Part shown: positions 8,290 through 17,753 of the stretch, one piece after another
Numbering within the stretch: the stretch's first letter is position 1
How the letters are laid out: each line of letters begins with the position of its first letter
Origin: Candidatus Bipolaricaulota bacterium
Lineage (GTDB): Bacteria; Bipolaricaulota; Bipolaricaulia; Bipolaricaulales; Bipolaricaulaceae
Assembly: GCA_938084715.1 (NCBI GenBank)
Contig: CALKES010000001.1
Location: 19,326 to 83,325, forward strand
DNA length: 64,000 nt
Direction of reading: 5' to 3'
The notes under the pieces: model-generated
The model's database searches: none
What the model was told of the DNA's origin: nothing
Seen by the model: the letters and a program-made list of their open reading frames with translations, nothing else
Translations under genes and position numbers: made by a program

Positions 8290-9111
8290 TCAGATCAGCC
8301 TGAGGACGTACCGCAGGAAGAAGAAGTAGACCGGCACTGCAGCAAGGAGCCCATCGATCCGGTCCAGCATCCCCCCGTGGCCGGGGAAGAGCCGCCCCGT
8401 GTCCTTTACCCCCGCCGCCCGCTTGAGGAGGGACTCAAACAGGTCCCCGAGCTGACAGAACGCCCCCACGGCCAGGCCCAGGGCGAGGATGCAGGGGATC
8501 CAGCGGAAGAAGTCCCCCCAGAACGCGGGGAGGAGGGCGGCCGCAGCGGTGGCCAGGATCAGCCCACCCACCACCCCCTCCCAGGTCTTGGCGAGCGACA
8601 CCCGCGGGAGGAGCTGGTGCCGGCCCAACAAGCTCCCCACAAAGTACGCCCCCGAGTCGTACCCCCACACCATGAGGAGGAAGTGGGCGATGTAGGGAAA
8701 CCCCGCATCCCGGTGGAGGAGGTACACGAGCCCGATCGTCACCGGGAGGTACAGGAACCCGAACGTCCCGGCGAGCGAGGCGAAGAACCCCTCCCGCGCC
8801 CCCCGGCGCGAGAAGCTGTAGAACACGATCAGGTACACCACCCCCGCCGCGAGGACCACCGCGTACTCCCCCCGCCAGGGGACGAGGAGCATGAGGTAGG
8901 CCGGGATCGCGAACATGAATAGCTCCTTGGGGAGCGGAATCCCAAGCTTCCCCACGAGGTGGAGGTACTCCCAACCCGCAACCATCGTGACGGCTGAAAG
9001 GAACAGGCACACCCCCCAATCGAGGCGGTACCGGTCGCAGACCCAGAGCACCGCCAAGACCGTGGGGATGGCCACAAAGGCGGTGAGGAGCCGCTTGGCG
9101 AGCGAGCTCAC
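8290..9111 (-). CDS. cdsA: Phosphatidate cytidylyltransferase
   Basis: The product is 273 aa from a GTG at 9111 that overlaps the uppS stop (GTGA). A longer open frame extends upstream inside uppS but is not needed. The enzyme makes CDP-diacylglycerol from phosphatidic acid and CTP in the inner membrane, the branch point for phospholipid synthesis. About seven or eight hydrophobic helices are visible. The C-terminal signature is complete: SLLKRAAGVKDTGRLFPGHG, then G-x-L-D-R-x-D. The uppS-cdsA order is common; here frr, often upstream of it, is at 51249. Confidence 0.93.
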   Translation of the reverse strand: MSSLAKRLLTAFVAIPTVLAVLWVCDRYRLDWGVCLFLSAVTMVAGWEYLHLVGKLGIPLPKELFMFAIPAYLMLLVPWRGEYAVVLAAGVVYLIVFYSFSRRGAREGFFASLAGTFGFLYLPVTIGLVYLLHRDAGFPYIAHFLLMVWGYDSGAYFVGSLLGRHQLLPRVSLAKTWEGVVGGLILATAAAALLPAFWGDFFRWIPCILALGLAVGAFCQLGDLFESLLKRAAGVKDTGRLFPGHGGMLDRIDGLLAAVPVYFFFLRYVLRLI

Positions 9112-9884
9112 GGGCTCACCCGCCCAAACCGCCGGACGCGGCCCTGGAAGTCCTCGATCGCCCCGAGGAAGGCCTCCTCGTCGAAGTCGGGCCACAGGGT
9201 GGGGGTGAAGTGGAGCTCGGCGTAGGCCGCCTCCCAGAGGAAGAAGTTGGAGATCCGCTTCTCATCCCCGGTGCGGACGACGAGGTCGGGGTCGGGAAGC
9301 CCCGCGGTGGGAAGAAGCGTCGAAAACCGAGCCTCGTCGAGTTCGGCGGGGGAAAGCTGGCCCTCCGCCCCCAGGGCCAGGGCCCGCCGCACCCCTTCCA
9401 CGATGCTCCACCGCCCCCCGAAGTTGATCCCCACCGCGAGTTGAAGCACAGTCCCGTTCCGGGTCCGCTCCTCCACCCGGGCGATCGCCTCCTGAAGGGA
9501 AGGGGGGAGCCGCTCCCGCCCCCCAAGGACGTGGAGCCGGACCCCGCGGTCCACGTACTCCTCCGCCCGCTCCCGGAGGAAGGTCTCCAGGAGCTGGAAG
9601 AGCGACTCCACCTCCTCCTGGGGGCGGTTCCAGTTTTCGGTGGAAAAGGCGAAGAAGCTCAGGCAGGGGACGAGGCGCTCCTCGGCCACGAACCGGACGA
9701 GCCGCTCGGCGGCCCGAACGCCGGCCCGGTGGCCCTCCATCCGCGGGAGGCCCCGCCGCGCGGCCCAGCGGCCGTTCCCGTCCATGATGAGGGCCACGTG
9801 GCGGGGGAGGGGTTTCGCCCGGACCCGGGCCAGGCGCTCGGCAAGGCCCGCGGCGCTTGGGGTGCCCACCGATTTCCCCCTCAC
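9108..9884 (-). CDS. uppS: Isoprenyl (undecaprenyl) diphosphate synthase, cis type
   Basis: The product is 258 aa. It condenses isopentenyl diphosphate units in cis onto farnesyl diphosphate to make the lipid carrier for peptidoglycan and other envelope polymers. The catalytic motif MDGNGRWA carries Asp35, and the later family motifs SFFAFSTENWNRP and GGRWSI and the C-terminal LPDPDLVVRTGDEKRISNF are all present. The GTG start overlaps the valS stop (GTGA). The first 25 residues are extra and variable. Confidence 0.93.
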   Translation of the reverse strand: MRGKSVGTPSAAGLAERLARVRAKPLPRHVALIMDGNGRWAARRGLPRMEGHRAGVRAAERLVRFVAEERLVPCLSFFAFSTENWNRPQEEVESLFQLLETFLRERAEEYVDRGVRLHVLGGRERLPPSLQEAIARVEERTRNGTVLQLAVGINFGGRWSIVEGVRRALALGAEGQLSPAELDEARFSTLLPTAGLPDPDLVVRTGDEKRISNFFLWEAAYAELHFTPTLWPDFDEEAFLGAIEDFQGRVRRFGRVSP

Positions 9885-12508
9885 GGGGCGAGCTGGCGCT
9901 CGAGCCGCGCCCGCCTCTCCCGAAGCACCGCGGCCTCGGCCTCGGCCTTGGCCACTACGTCCGGGGCCGCCTTCTCCCGGAACTCCCGGTTCCCCAGCCG
10001 GGCCTCGATCTTCCCAAGCTCAGCTCCCGTCTTCTCTAGGTCCTTCCGGATCTTCTCCCGAACCGCCTCCCAGTCCACGAGGTCCCCCACGGGGAGGAAG
10101 AACGCGATCTCACCCGCCACGCCCCGGGCCGAGCCGGCTGGCGGACGCTCCCCGGGGCTCACCCGGATGGACCGAAGGCGGGCCAGCCGCCTCAGGGCCG
10201 AGGCGAAGTGGGCCACGAGGTCCTCGGCCCCCTCGCCTGAGGTCAAGATGAGGTCGAGCTCGGCGGCGGCGGGGACGCCCACCTCGGCCCGCACCGCCCG
10301 CACCTCGCGGACGAGGTCCATGAACCGCGCAAGCTCCGCCTCAGCCTCCGGATCCCGCCGCTCCGGCCGAACCCGCGGGTAGGGAGCGTGGGCCAGGAGC
10401 CCCTCTTTCCCAAGGTGCCCCCAGATCTCTTCGGTGAGGAACGGCATGAAGGGGTGGAGGAGCCGGACCACGGTCTCCAGCGCCTCCCGGAGGACGAGCT
10501 GGCACGTCCGCCGGGCCTCGGGGTCGTCCCCCTGGAGCCGGAGCTTGGCGAGCTCCAGGTACCAGTCGCAGAGCTCGTGCCAGGTGAACCCGTACAGGGC
10601 CTCGGTGGCGAGGTGGAAGTTGTACCGATCGAGCTCCGCCCGGACCTTCTCCACCACGCGATCCAGCCTCGACAGGATCCACCGGTCCTCGGGGGCAAGG
10701 GGAGTTCCGTCAAGGGCTGCCGGCTCGGGGAGGTCCTCGGTGTTCGTCAGGACGAACCGGGCCATGTTCCAGAGCTTATTCTGGAAGTTGCGGGCTTCGT
10801 CGACCTGCCGGAGGGAGAACCCCAGCTCCCGGCCCTTGGTCGAGCTCCCGGCCATGGCGAACCGGAGGGCGTCCATCCCGTGGGTTTCTTTCACCTCGAG
10901 GGCGTCGATCATGTTCCCCCGGGAACGGCTCATCTTCTGCCCCCGCTCGTCGACAATGAACGGGGTGATGAGGACCTCCCGGAACGGGACCTCGCCCATG
11001 AAGTGGAGGCCCATCATCACCATCCGCGCGACCCAGAAGAAGAGGATGTCGAACGCGGTGACGAGGACCGAGGTGGGGTAGAACGTCCGAAGCTCCTCGG
11101 TCTCCTCGGGCCAGCCCATGACCGAGAACGGCCACAGGGCGGAGGAGAACCAGGTGTCGAGGACGTCCTCGTCCTGCCGGAGGGGGACCTCCCGGCCGTA
11201 GTGCCGCTGGGCCAGGGCGCGGGCTTCCCCCTGGTCCATGGCGATGAACGCCTGCCCATCGGGCCCGTACCAGGCGGGGATCCGGTGGCCCCACCACAGC
11301 TGGCGGGAGATGCACCAGTCCCGGATCCCCTCCAGCCACTCGAAGTACACCTTCGCCCACCGCTCGGGGACGAACCGGATCCGCCCCTCCCGCACCGCCT
11401 CAATCGCCGGCTCCGCCAGGGGCTTCATCCGGACGAACCACTGGGTGGAGACCTTGGGCTCGACCCGGGTCTCGCAGCGCTGGCAGTGCCCCACCGCGTG
11501 GCGGTAGGGGACGACCTTCTCCAGAAGGCCCTCCTCCTTCAGCCGTCGGACGACCTCCTCCCGGGCCGTGAACCGGTCCAGGCCCGCGAACGGACCGCCC
11601 TCCCCGCTGATCGTCCCGTCGGGGTTGAGGACGTCGATGGTGGGGAGGCCGTGGCGTTTTCCGATCTCCCGGTCCACGGGGTCGTGGCCGGGGGTGATCT
11701 TGAGGACCCCGGTCCCGAACTCGGGGTCCACCTCCTCCGCCCCGACGATGGGGAGTCTCCGCCCAAGGAGGGGGAGGATTGCCGTTTTCCCGATGAGGCC
11801 CCGGTACCGCTCGTCCCGGGGGTTCACGGCCAAGCCCGTGTCCCCGAGCATGGTCTCCGGCCGGGTCGTGGCCACGGTGACGAACCCGCCCCCCTCGAGG
11901 GGGTAGCGGACGTAGTAGAGGTGGCCGTCGACCTCCCGGTGCTCGACTTCGATGTCCGAGAGGGCCGTCCCACAGCGGGGGCACCAGTGGATCATGTAGT
12001 CCCCACGGTAGATCAGGCCCTCCCCGTGCAGGCGAACAAAGGCCGTCCGCACCGCCCGAGACAGCCCCGGGTCGAGGGTGAACCGCTGCCGCGACCAGTC
12101 GCACGAGCATCCGAGGACCTTGAGCTGCTCAACGATCTCACCCCCGTAGCGCTCCTTCCAGGCCCACACCCGTCGCTCGAATTCCTCCCTCCCAAGGGCG
12201 GCCCGGGTGAGGCCCTCCTTAGCCAGGGCCCTCTCGACCACGTTCTGGGTGGCGATCCCGGCGTGGTCCGTCCCCGGAAACCAGCACGCCTCGTAGCCAT
12301 CCATCCGCTTGTAGCGGATGAGGACGTCCTGGAACGTGTTCACCAGGTTGTGCCCGAGGTGGAGCCGCCCCGTGATGTTCGGAGGCGGGATGACGATGGA
12401 GTAGGGGGTCCTGCCGCTTCGGGGGTTGCAGCGCCAGGGCCCCTCCCGCTCCCAGCGGGCGAGGATCCGGGGCTCGACTTCGCGGGGGTCGTAGCGGGGG
12501 GGGAGCAT
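9881..12508 (-). CDS. valS: Valyl-tRNA synthetase
   Basis: The product is 875 aa. It charges tRNA-Val and edits mischarged threonine. Class I signatures are intact: PPPNITGRLHLGHN near residue 40 (HIGH variant HLGH) and KMSRSRGN (KMSKS variant). Between them lie the editing (CP1) domain, a motif rich in zinc-type cysteines (CPRCG and CQRCE), and WCISRQLWWGHRIPAWY. The last 65 residues form the charged coiled coil that contacts the tRNA. It sits one base from ndk and overlaps uppS, so ndk-valS-uppS-cdsA is one operon. Confidence 0.97.
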   Translation of the reverse strand: MLPPRYDPREVEPRILARWEREGPWRCNPRSGRTPYSIVIPPPNITGRLHLGHNLVNTFQDVLIRYKRMDGYEACWFPGTDHAGIATQNVVERALAKEGLTRAALGREEFERRVWAWKERYGGEIVEQLKVLGCSCDWSRQRFTLDPGLSRAVRTAFVRLHGEGLIYRGDYMIHWCPRCGTALSDIEVEHREVDGHLYYVRYPLEGGGFVTVATTRPETMLGDTGLAVNPRDERYRGLIGKTAILPLLGRRLPIVGAEEVDPEFGTGVLKITPGHDPVDREIGKRHGLPTIDVLNPDGTISGEGGPFAGLDRFTAREEVVRRLKEEGLLEKVVPYRHAVGHCQRCETRVEPKVSTQWFVRMKPLAEPAIEAVREGRIRFVPERWAKVYFEWLEGIRDWCISRQLWWGHRIPAWYGPDGQAFIAMDQGEARALAQRHYGREVPLRQDEDVLDTWFSSALWPFSVMGWPEETEELRTFYPTSVLVTAFDILFFWVARMVMMGLHFMGEVPFREVLITPFIVDERGQKMSRSRGNMIDALEVKETHGMDALRFAMAGSSTKGRELGFSLRQVDEARNFQNKLWNMARFVLTNTEDLPEPAALDGTPLAPEDRWILSRLDRVVEKVRAELDRYNFHLATEALYGFTWHELCDWYLELAKLRLQGDDPEARRTCQLVLREALETVVRLLHPFMPFLTEEIWGHLGKEGLLAHAPYPRVRPERRDPEAEAELARFMDLVREVRAVRAEVGVPAAAELDLILTSGEGAEDLVAHFASALRRLARLRSIRVSPGERPPAGSARGVAGEIAFFLPVGDLVDWEAVREKIRKDLEKTGAELGKIEARLGNREFREKAAPDVVAKAEAEAAVLRERRARLERQLAP

Positions 12509-12509
12509 C

Positions 12510-12959
12510 CTAGCCTCCGAGCCAGGCCCCGTCAGCGAGCGCGTAGTCGTGGAGCTCGTCGGGGGAGAAGAAGAGGGCGATCTCCCGGGCAGCGGACGCC
12601 GGGGAGTCCGAGCCGTGGACGAGGTTCATCCCCACGGAGAGGCCGTAGTCGCCCCGGATCGTCCCCGGCTCGGCCTCCAGGGCGTTCGTCTTCCCCATGA
12701 GCCGGCGGACGACCTCCACCGCCCGGGGGCCCTCCACGACGAGGGCGACCACCGGGGCGGAGGTGATGAACAAGACGAGCTCGTTGTAAAAGGGCTTTCC
12801 CACGTGCTCGGCGTAGTGGCGGGCGGCGAGCTCCGGGCTCACCCGGAGGAGCTTCATCCCCACGATCTTCAAGCCCTTGGCCTCGAGGCGAGCCAGGATC
12901 TGGCCCACCAGCCGCCGCTGGAGCGCGTCCGGTTTCAAGAGCACGAGCGTCCGTTCCAT
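12510..12959 (-). CDS. ndk: Nucleoside diphosphate kinase
   Basis: The product is 149 aa. It exchanges the gamma phosphate between nucleoside triphosphates and diphosphates through a phosphohistidine. The opening [18 protein letters not shown] and the active-site segment [12 protein letters not shown], with the catalytic His, are canonical. It is the first gene of a minus-strand operon and is divergent from metK. The 123-bp gap between them carries no strong promoter hexamers that I can defend. The C-terminal LADGAWLGG adds a few residues beyond the minimal fold. Confidence 0.96.
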   Translation of the reverse strand: MERTLVLLKPDALQRRLVGQILARLEAKGLKIVGMKLLRVSPELAARHYAEHVGKPFYNELVLFITSAPVVALVVEGPRAVEVVRRLMGKTNALEAEPGTIRGDYGLSVGMNLVHGSDSPASAAREIALFFSPDELHDYALADGAWLGG

Positions 12960-13082
12960 CGTCCCTCCAGGATCCCACCGCGCCGTTTCCGGGCCCAAGT
13001 GTACTCCACCCCCAAACGGGGTGCCCACCGCCCTTCCCCGTTTCCCCCTGAAGGGGTACCCTTCCCCTCCGAAGGGGGTGCG

Positions 13083-14237
13083 ATGAGGAGACTGGTGACC
13101 GCGGAATCGGTGGCCGAGGGGCACCCGGACAAGCTCGCCGACCGGATTTCCGACGCTGTCCTCGACGCCGTGCTCGCCCAGGACCCCGAGGGCCGGGTGG
13201 CCTGCGAGACGTTCGTGACCGAGGGGCTCATCCTCGTGGGAGGGGAGATCGCGACAACCGCCCGGATCTCCCCCGGGGAGATCGCCCGGCGGGTCCTCCA
13301 CGACGTGGGGTACGTGAAACCCGAGTACGGGATCTCCTTTGACGCCTGCGCGGTGGGGACGTTCATCCGCCAGCAGTCCCCCGACATCGCCCAGGCCGTC
13401 CGCCGGGCGGCCGACGACCCCGGGGACCGGATCGGGGCCGGGGACCAGGGGATCGTGTTCGGCTACGCCACGACCGAGACCCCGGAGCGGATGCCCCTCC
13501 CGATCACCCTCGCCCACAAGCTCGCCCGGAGGCTTGGCGAGGTCCGCAAGGACGGGTCCCTGCTCCTCCTCCGCCCCGACGGGAAGACCCAGGTGACGGT
13601 GGAGTACGAGGGGGAGCGGCCGACCCGCGTCCACACCGTGCTCCTTGCGGCCCAGCACGCCCCGGAGGCGGGCCTGGAGGAGCTGCGGGAGGAGCTTCGG
13701 CGGCTCGTGGTCGAGCCCGTCCTCGACGGGTGGCTCGACGCGGGGACGGAGGTCCTCGTCAACACCTCAGGCCGGTTCGTCATTGGGGGCCCCGCCTCGG
13801 ACACGGGGATGACGGGGCGGAAGATCATCGCCGACACCTACGGGGGCTACGGGTCCCACGGGGGCGGGGCGTTCTCGGGGAAGGACCCGACGAAGGTGGA
13901 CCGGTCCGGGGCGTACATGGCCCGGTATGCAGCGGCGAACGTCGTGGCGGCGGGGCTCGCCGAGGCGTGCGAGGTCCAGGTGGCCTACGCCATCGGCCGG
14001 CCGCGGCCCCTGGCCCTGAACGTCCGCGCCCTCCGGGGAGGGAAGGCCTCCGACGAGGCCCTCACCCGAGCCGTGGGGAAGGTCTTCGACTTCCGCCCGG
14101 CGGCGATCATCGACGCCCTCGACCTCCGGCGGCCGATCTACGAGCCCCTCGCCTGCTACGGCCATTTCGGGCGGCTCGATCTCTCCCCGACCTGGGAGCG
14201 GACAGACCGCGTCCAGGCCTTGACCAAGGCCCTTTAG
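13083..14237 (+). CDS. metK: S-adenosylmethionine synthetase
   Basis: The product is 384 aa, the same length as E. coli MetK. It makes S-adenosylmethionine from methionine and ATP. Family signatures are present: the start [24 protein letters not shown], the hexapeptide-type motif [12 protein letters not shown] and the glycine-rich loop [22 protein letters not shown]. The ATG follows a GAAGGGGG purine stretch. The EndoQ gene begins 1 nt after its stop. I looked for a SAM riboswitch upstream; the 123-bp gap shows none of the conserved elements. Confidence 0.97.
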   Translation: MRRLVTAESVAEGHPDKLADRISDAVLDAVLAQDPEGRVACETFVTEGLILVGGEIATTARISPGEIARRVLHDVGYVKPEYGISFDACAVGTFIRQQSPDIAQAVRRAADDPGDRIGAGDQGIVFGYATTETPERMPLPITLAHKLARRLGEVRKDGSLLLLRPDGKTQVTVEYEGERPTRVHTVLLAAQHAPEAGLEELREELRRLVVEPVLDGWLDAGTEVLVNTSGRFVIGGPASDTGMTGRKIIADTYGGYGSHGGGAFSGKDPTKVDRSGAYMARYAAANVVAAGLAEACEVQVAYAIGRPRPLALNVRALRGGKASDEALTRAVGKVFDFRPAAIIDALDLRRPIYEPLACYGHFGRLDLSPTWERTDRVQALTKAL

Positions 14238-14238
14238 G

Positions 14239-15462
14239 ATGCGCCTCGTCGCCGACCTCCACCTCCACTCCCCCTTCTCCCGGGCCACGAGCGCCGAGAT
14301 GGACCTCCCCGGCCTCGCCCGCTGGGCCCGGCTCAAGGGGCTGGATCTCCTCGGGACCGGGGACTTCACCCACCCCCAGTGGTTTTCCAAGCTTGGAGCC
14401 GAGCTTCTCCCCGCGGGGGAGGGGGTGTACGCCTACAGGGGGGTCCGGTTCCTCTACACCGCCGAGGTCGCCGCGATCTGGTCCAGCGACGGACGGGTCC
14501 GGCGGGTCCACTTCCTCCTCCTCGCCCCGGGGGCGGAGGGGGCGGCCCGGATCAACCGGGAGCTTGAGAAGCTCGGGAACCTCGGGGCCGACGGCCGGCC
14601 CACGCTCGGGATCAGCGGGGAGCGGCTCCTCGAAGTGGTCCTGGGGGCCTCCCCCCAGGCGGTGGTGATCCCCGCCCACGCCTGGACCCCCTGGTACTCC
14701 ATCTTCGGTTCCCAGTCGGGGTTCGACTCCGTGGAGGAAGCCCTCGGAAACACCGCCGGCCACGTGTTCGCCCTCGAGACCGGCCTCTCCTCCGACCCCC
14801 CCATGAACTGGCGGGTCTCGGCCCTCGACCGGTACGCCCTCGTGTCCTTCTCCGACGCCCACTCCCCGACGCGGCTGGGGCGGGAGGCGACGGTCTTCGA
14901 CCTCCCCGAGGTCTCCTACTCCGCCCTCGTCGCCGCCCTGCGGGACCGGGACCCCGCGCGGCTCCTCGGGACGATCGAGTTCTTCCCCGAGGAGGGGAAG
15001 TACCACTACGACGGGCACCGCGCCTGCGGGGTCTCCCTCTCCCCCCAGGAGACCGCGGCCCACGGGGGGACGTGCCCCAAGTGCGGCCGGCCGGTCACAG
15101 TCGGGGTCCTCCACCGGGTGGAGGAGCTCGCCGACCGACCCCCGGGGTATCGCCCACCCGAGGCCATCCCGTTTCGGTCCCTCGTCCCCCTCCTCGAGGT
15201 CTTGGGCCAGGCCCTCGGCCAGGGGCCGGAGACGAAGGGGGTCCTCTCCGAGTACACCCGGCTCGTGGAGCGGTTCGGGAGCGAGCTCCGGATCCTCCTC
15301 GACGTACCGACCGAGGACCTCGCCCGCGGCGCCCCAGCCCGGGTCGTCGAGGCCGTCCGGAAGGTCCGGGCGGGGGAGCTCGTCATCCGGCCTGGCTACG
15401 ACGGCCAGTACGGGGAGGTGCGGATCCCCTTGGAGGAAGCCCATGAACCCACCCTCTTCTAA
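14239..15462 (+). CDS. Endonuclease Q-type DNA repair nuclease (PHP + zinc finger)
   Basis: The product is 407 aa. It has an N-terminal PHP phosphoesterase domain with metal-binding residues in DLHLHS (D6, H8, H10), H147 and SFSDAHS (D206, H208). A cysteine module follows, with HRACGVSL (C263) and CPKCGRPVTVGVLHRVEELADR (C279, C282, H292), and then a helical C-terminus. This layout matches EndoQ, which nicks DNA 5' to hypoxanthine, uracil or abasic sites; it is best known from Thermococcales and found in scattered bacteria. It would start repair of deaminated bases. Placement after metK and a 20-nt overlap with the CoA transferase gene suggest cotranscription only. Confidence 0.82.
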   Translation: MRLVADLHLHSPFSRATSAEMDLPGLARWARLKGLDLLGTGDFTHPQWFSKLGAELLPAGEGVYAYRGVRFLYTAEVAAIWSSDGRVRRVHFLLLAPGAEGAARINRELEKLGNLGADGRPTLGISGERLLEVVLGASPQAVVIPAHAWTPWYSIFGSQSGFDSVEEALGNTAGHVFALETGLSSDPPMNWRVSALDRYALVSFSDAHSPTRLGREATVFDLPEVSYSALVAALRDRDPARLLGTIEFFPEEGKYHYDGHRACGVSLSPQETAAHGGTCPKCGRPVTVGVLHRVEELADRPPGYRPPEAIPFRSLVPLLEVLGQALGQGPETKGVLSEYTRLVERFGSELRILLDVPTEDLARGAPARVVEAVRKVRAGELVIRPGYDGQYGEVRIPLEEAHEPTLF

Positions 15463-16594
15463 GCCCCTCGCGGGCCTGCGAGTTTTGGACCTCTCCCGGA
15501 TCCTCGCCGGCCCCTTGGCGGCGATGTGGATGGCCGATCTCGGGGCCGAGGTGATCAAGGTCGAGCGGCCGGGGAACGGGGACGAGACCCGGCGGTGGGG
15601 CCCCCCGTTCGTGGGGGGGGAGTCCGCCTACTTCCTCGCCGTGAACCGGGGGAAGCTCGGGATCGCCCTCGACTTCGCCGAGGCCCGGGACCGGGCGGCC
15701 CTCCGGGAGCTGGTCCGCCGGTCCGACGTCCTCGTCCACAACTTCCTCCCCACGACCGTCGCCAAGCTCGGGCTCTCCCACGAGGAGGCCCGGAAGCTCA
15801 ACGGGAGGCTCGTCTACACCGCCGTGGCCGGGTTTCCCCCAGGCCCCTACCGGGACGAGCCGGGGTTCGATGCCCTGATCCAGGCCCTGGGCGGGCTCAT
15901 GGCGATCACCGGGGATGGAGAAAGCCCGGTGAAGGTCGGGGTCGCCATCGTGGACGTCCTCACCGCCTGGGCCGCCCTCGCCGGGACCCTCTCGGCCCTC
16001 CTCGTCCGGGAGCGGACCGGAGAGGGGGGGTACGTGGAGGCGACCCTCGTCGAATGCTCGGCGGCGGCCCTGGTGAACCAGGCCCAGGCGTTCCTCCTCA
16101 CGGGAAAGGAGCCGAGGCGCCTGGCCACCGCCCACCCCCACATCGTCCCCTACCAGGCGTTCCCCGCCTCCGACGGCCTCCTCATGGTCGCGGTGGGGAC
16201 CGACGCCCAGTACCGGGCCCTCTGCGCGGCCCTCGGCCAGCCCGAGCTCGGAACCGACCCCCGCTTCGCCGCCAACCCCGACCGGGTCCGGAACCGGGAC
16301 GAGCTCGTCGCGATCCTGAGCGGGATCTTTTCCACCCGACCCCGGGCGGAGTGGGTGCGGATCCTCAAGGAGGCGGGGGTCCCGGCCGGCCCGGTGAACA
16401 CCCTGGGCGAGCTCTTCGGGGACGAGGGGCTCGTGGGCCGGGTCCTCGTCGAGGTGGACCATCCGACCGTCGGGCGGTACCGGACCGTGGCCTGCCCCCT
16501 CCCCCAGGCCTGGCCCCCCTCCCCCCTTCCCCCGCCGCGCCTCGGGGAGCATACCGAGGCCGTGCTCGAGCGCCTCGGGATCCGCCGTGGCTGA
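15443..16594 (+). CDS. CaiB/BaiF (family III) CoA transferase
   Basis: The product is 383 aa. Family III enzymes move CoA between carboxylic acids through an aspartyl anhydride. The start LAGLRVLDLSRILAGPLAAM and the motif DLGAEVIKVERP are typical. The catalytic aspartate is D143 in EPGFDALIQALGG (equivalent to D169 of formyl-CoA transferase). The C-terminal VPAGPVNTLGEL is also conserved. The substrate is unknown. It overlaps the EndoQ gene by 20 nt and the class V aminotransferase gene by 8 nt (GTGGCTGA). Confidence 0.88.
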   Translation: MNPPSSKPLAGLRVLDLSRILAGPLAAMWMADLGAEVIKVERPGNGDETRRWGPPFVGGESAYFLAVNRGKLGIALDFAEARDRAALRELVRRSDVLVHNFLPTTVAKLGLSHEEARKLNGRLVYTAVAGFPPGPYRDEPGFDALIQALGGLMAITGDGESPVKVGVAIVDVLTAWAALAGTLSALLVRERTGEGGYVEATLVECSAAALVNQAQAFLLTGKEPRRLATAHPHIVPYQAFPASDGLLMVAVGTDAQYRALCAALGQPELGTDPRFAANPDRVRNRDELVAILSGIFSTRPRAEWVRILKEAGVPAGPVNTLGELFGDEGLVGRVLVEVDHPTVGRYRTVACPLPQAWPPSPLPPPRLGEHTEAVLERLGIRRG

Positions 16595-17753
16595 GCTCCG
16601 GGAGCTGTTCCTCCTCCGAAAGGACGTGGTCTTCCTCAACCACGGCTCGTTTGGGGCCTGCCCCCGGCCCGTGTTGGCCGAGTACGGGCGCTGGCAGCGG
16701 GAGCTCGAGGAGGAGCCGGTGGAGTTCCTCGACCGGCGGTTCGACGGGCTCCTCGCCGAAGCCCGGAGGGCCCTCGCCGCCTCCCTCGGCTGCGATCCCC
16801 TCGACCTTGTCTACGTCCCCAACGCCACGACGGCGATGAACCTCGTGGCCCGGTCCCTCCCCCTGGGGTCGGGGGACGAGGTCCTCTCTACAGACCACGA
16901 GTACGGGGCCGTGGACCGGATGTGGCGCTACGTGTGCGCCGAGCGGGGGGCCCACTACGTCCGGGCGGAGGTCCCCGTCCCGGTGCGGTCCTCCGAGGAA
17001 GTCGTCGAGGCCGTCTGGTCCCGCCGGAGTTCGCGGACGCGGGTCCTCTCCCTCTCCCACATCACCTCCCCCACCGCCCTCCTCTTCCCCGTGGAGGAGC
17101 TCGTCCGGAGGGCGAGGGAAGCGGGGATTCTCACCGTGATCGACGGGGCCCACGCCCCGGGCCAGATTCCCCTGAACTTGGAAACCCTCGGGGCCGACTT
17201 CTACGCTGGGAACTGCCACAAGTGGCTCCTGAGCCCCAAGGGCGCGGGGTTCCTCCACGCCCGGCGGGAGGCCCAAGGGCTTCTGCGGCCCCTCGTGATC
17301 TCCTGGGGCGGGGAGCGGCCCCGGGGGCCGGGGCCGTCGGCTTTCCTGGACGAGCTCGAGTGGGCGGGGACGCGGGACATCGCCCCCTACCTCGCCGTCC
17401 CGGCCGCGATCCGTTTCCTCAAGGAGCACGACTGGGATCGCGTCCGCGCCCGGTGCCGGGAGCTCCTTGCGGAGTTCAGCCGGGCGGCCTTGAGGCTTGG
17501 GCTTCAGCCGGTGGGCGAAGGGCCGGAGCCGTGGCCCCTCCAGATGCGCTCGTTCCTCCTGCCCCACCTCGACGGCCGGGCCCTGCAGCGGGAGCTCTTC
17601 AAGCGGTGGAGGATCGAGGTCCCCGTGATCCCCTGGAATGGCTGGTCCCTCCTCCGGGTCTCCGTCCAGGGGTACACCACCGCCCGCGACCTCGACGTCC
17701 TCCGCGCAGCCCTAGAAGACGAAGTCCTCCCCTGGTTCGCGCAGACTGCCTAG
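16587..17753 (+). CDS. Class V PLP-dependent aminotransferase (isopenicillin N epimerase-like)
   Basis: The product is 388 aa. The opening FLNHGSFGACPRPVLAE is the class V signature near the substrate pocket. ITSPTALLFPVEELV and the PLP-ring aspartate in DGAHAPGQ (D186) precede the Schiff-base lysine K212 in GNCHKWLLSPKG. This sub-branch is annotated as isopenicillin N epimerase-like or cysteine desulfurase-like; no beta-lactam genes are near. A catabolic aminotransferase or lyase is as likely. The GTG start overlaps the CoA transferase stop by 8 nt, and the end shares 4 nt with the convergent M28 peptidase gene. Confidence 0.85.
   Translation: MAELRELFLLRKDVVFLNHGSFGACPRPVLAEYGRWQRELEEEPVEFLDRRFDGLLAEARRALAASLGCDPLDLVYVPNATTAMNLVARSLPLGSGDEVLSTDHEYGAVDRMWRYVCAERGAHYVRAEVPVPVRSSEEVVEAVWSRRSSRTRVLSLSHITSPTALLFPVEELVRRAREAGILTVIDGAHAPGQIPLNLETLGADFYAGNCHKWLLSPKGAGFLHARREAQGLLRPLVISWGGERPRGPGPSAFLDELEWAGTRDIAPYLAVPAAIRFLKEHDWDRVRARCRELLAEFSRAALRLGLQPVGEGPEPWPLQMRSFLLPHLDGRALQRELFKRWRIEVPVIPWNGWSLLRVSVQGYTTARDLDVLRAALEDEVLPWFAQTA

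Noticed and set aside
12960..13082. Possible SAM riboswitch before metK
   Set aside because: The gap is 123 bp and shows only short G/C runs (such as AAGGG-GTA-CCCTT). None of the conserved SAM-I, II or III elements were found.
16587..17753. True isopenicillin N epimerase of a beta-lactam pathway
   Set aside because: Sequence resemblance is to the wider class V group. No pcbAB, pcbC or cef genes are nearby.
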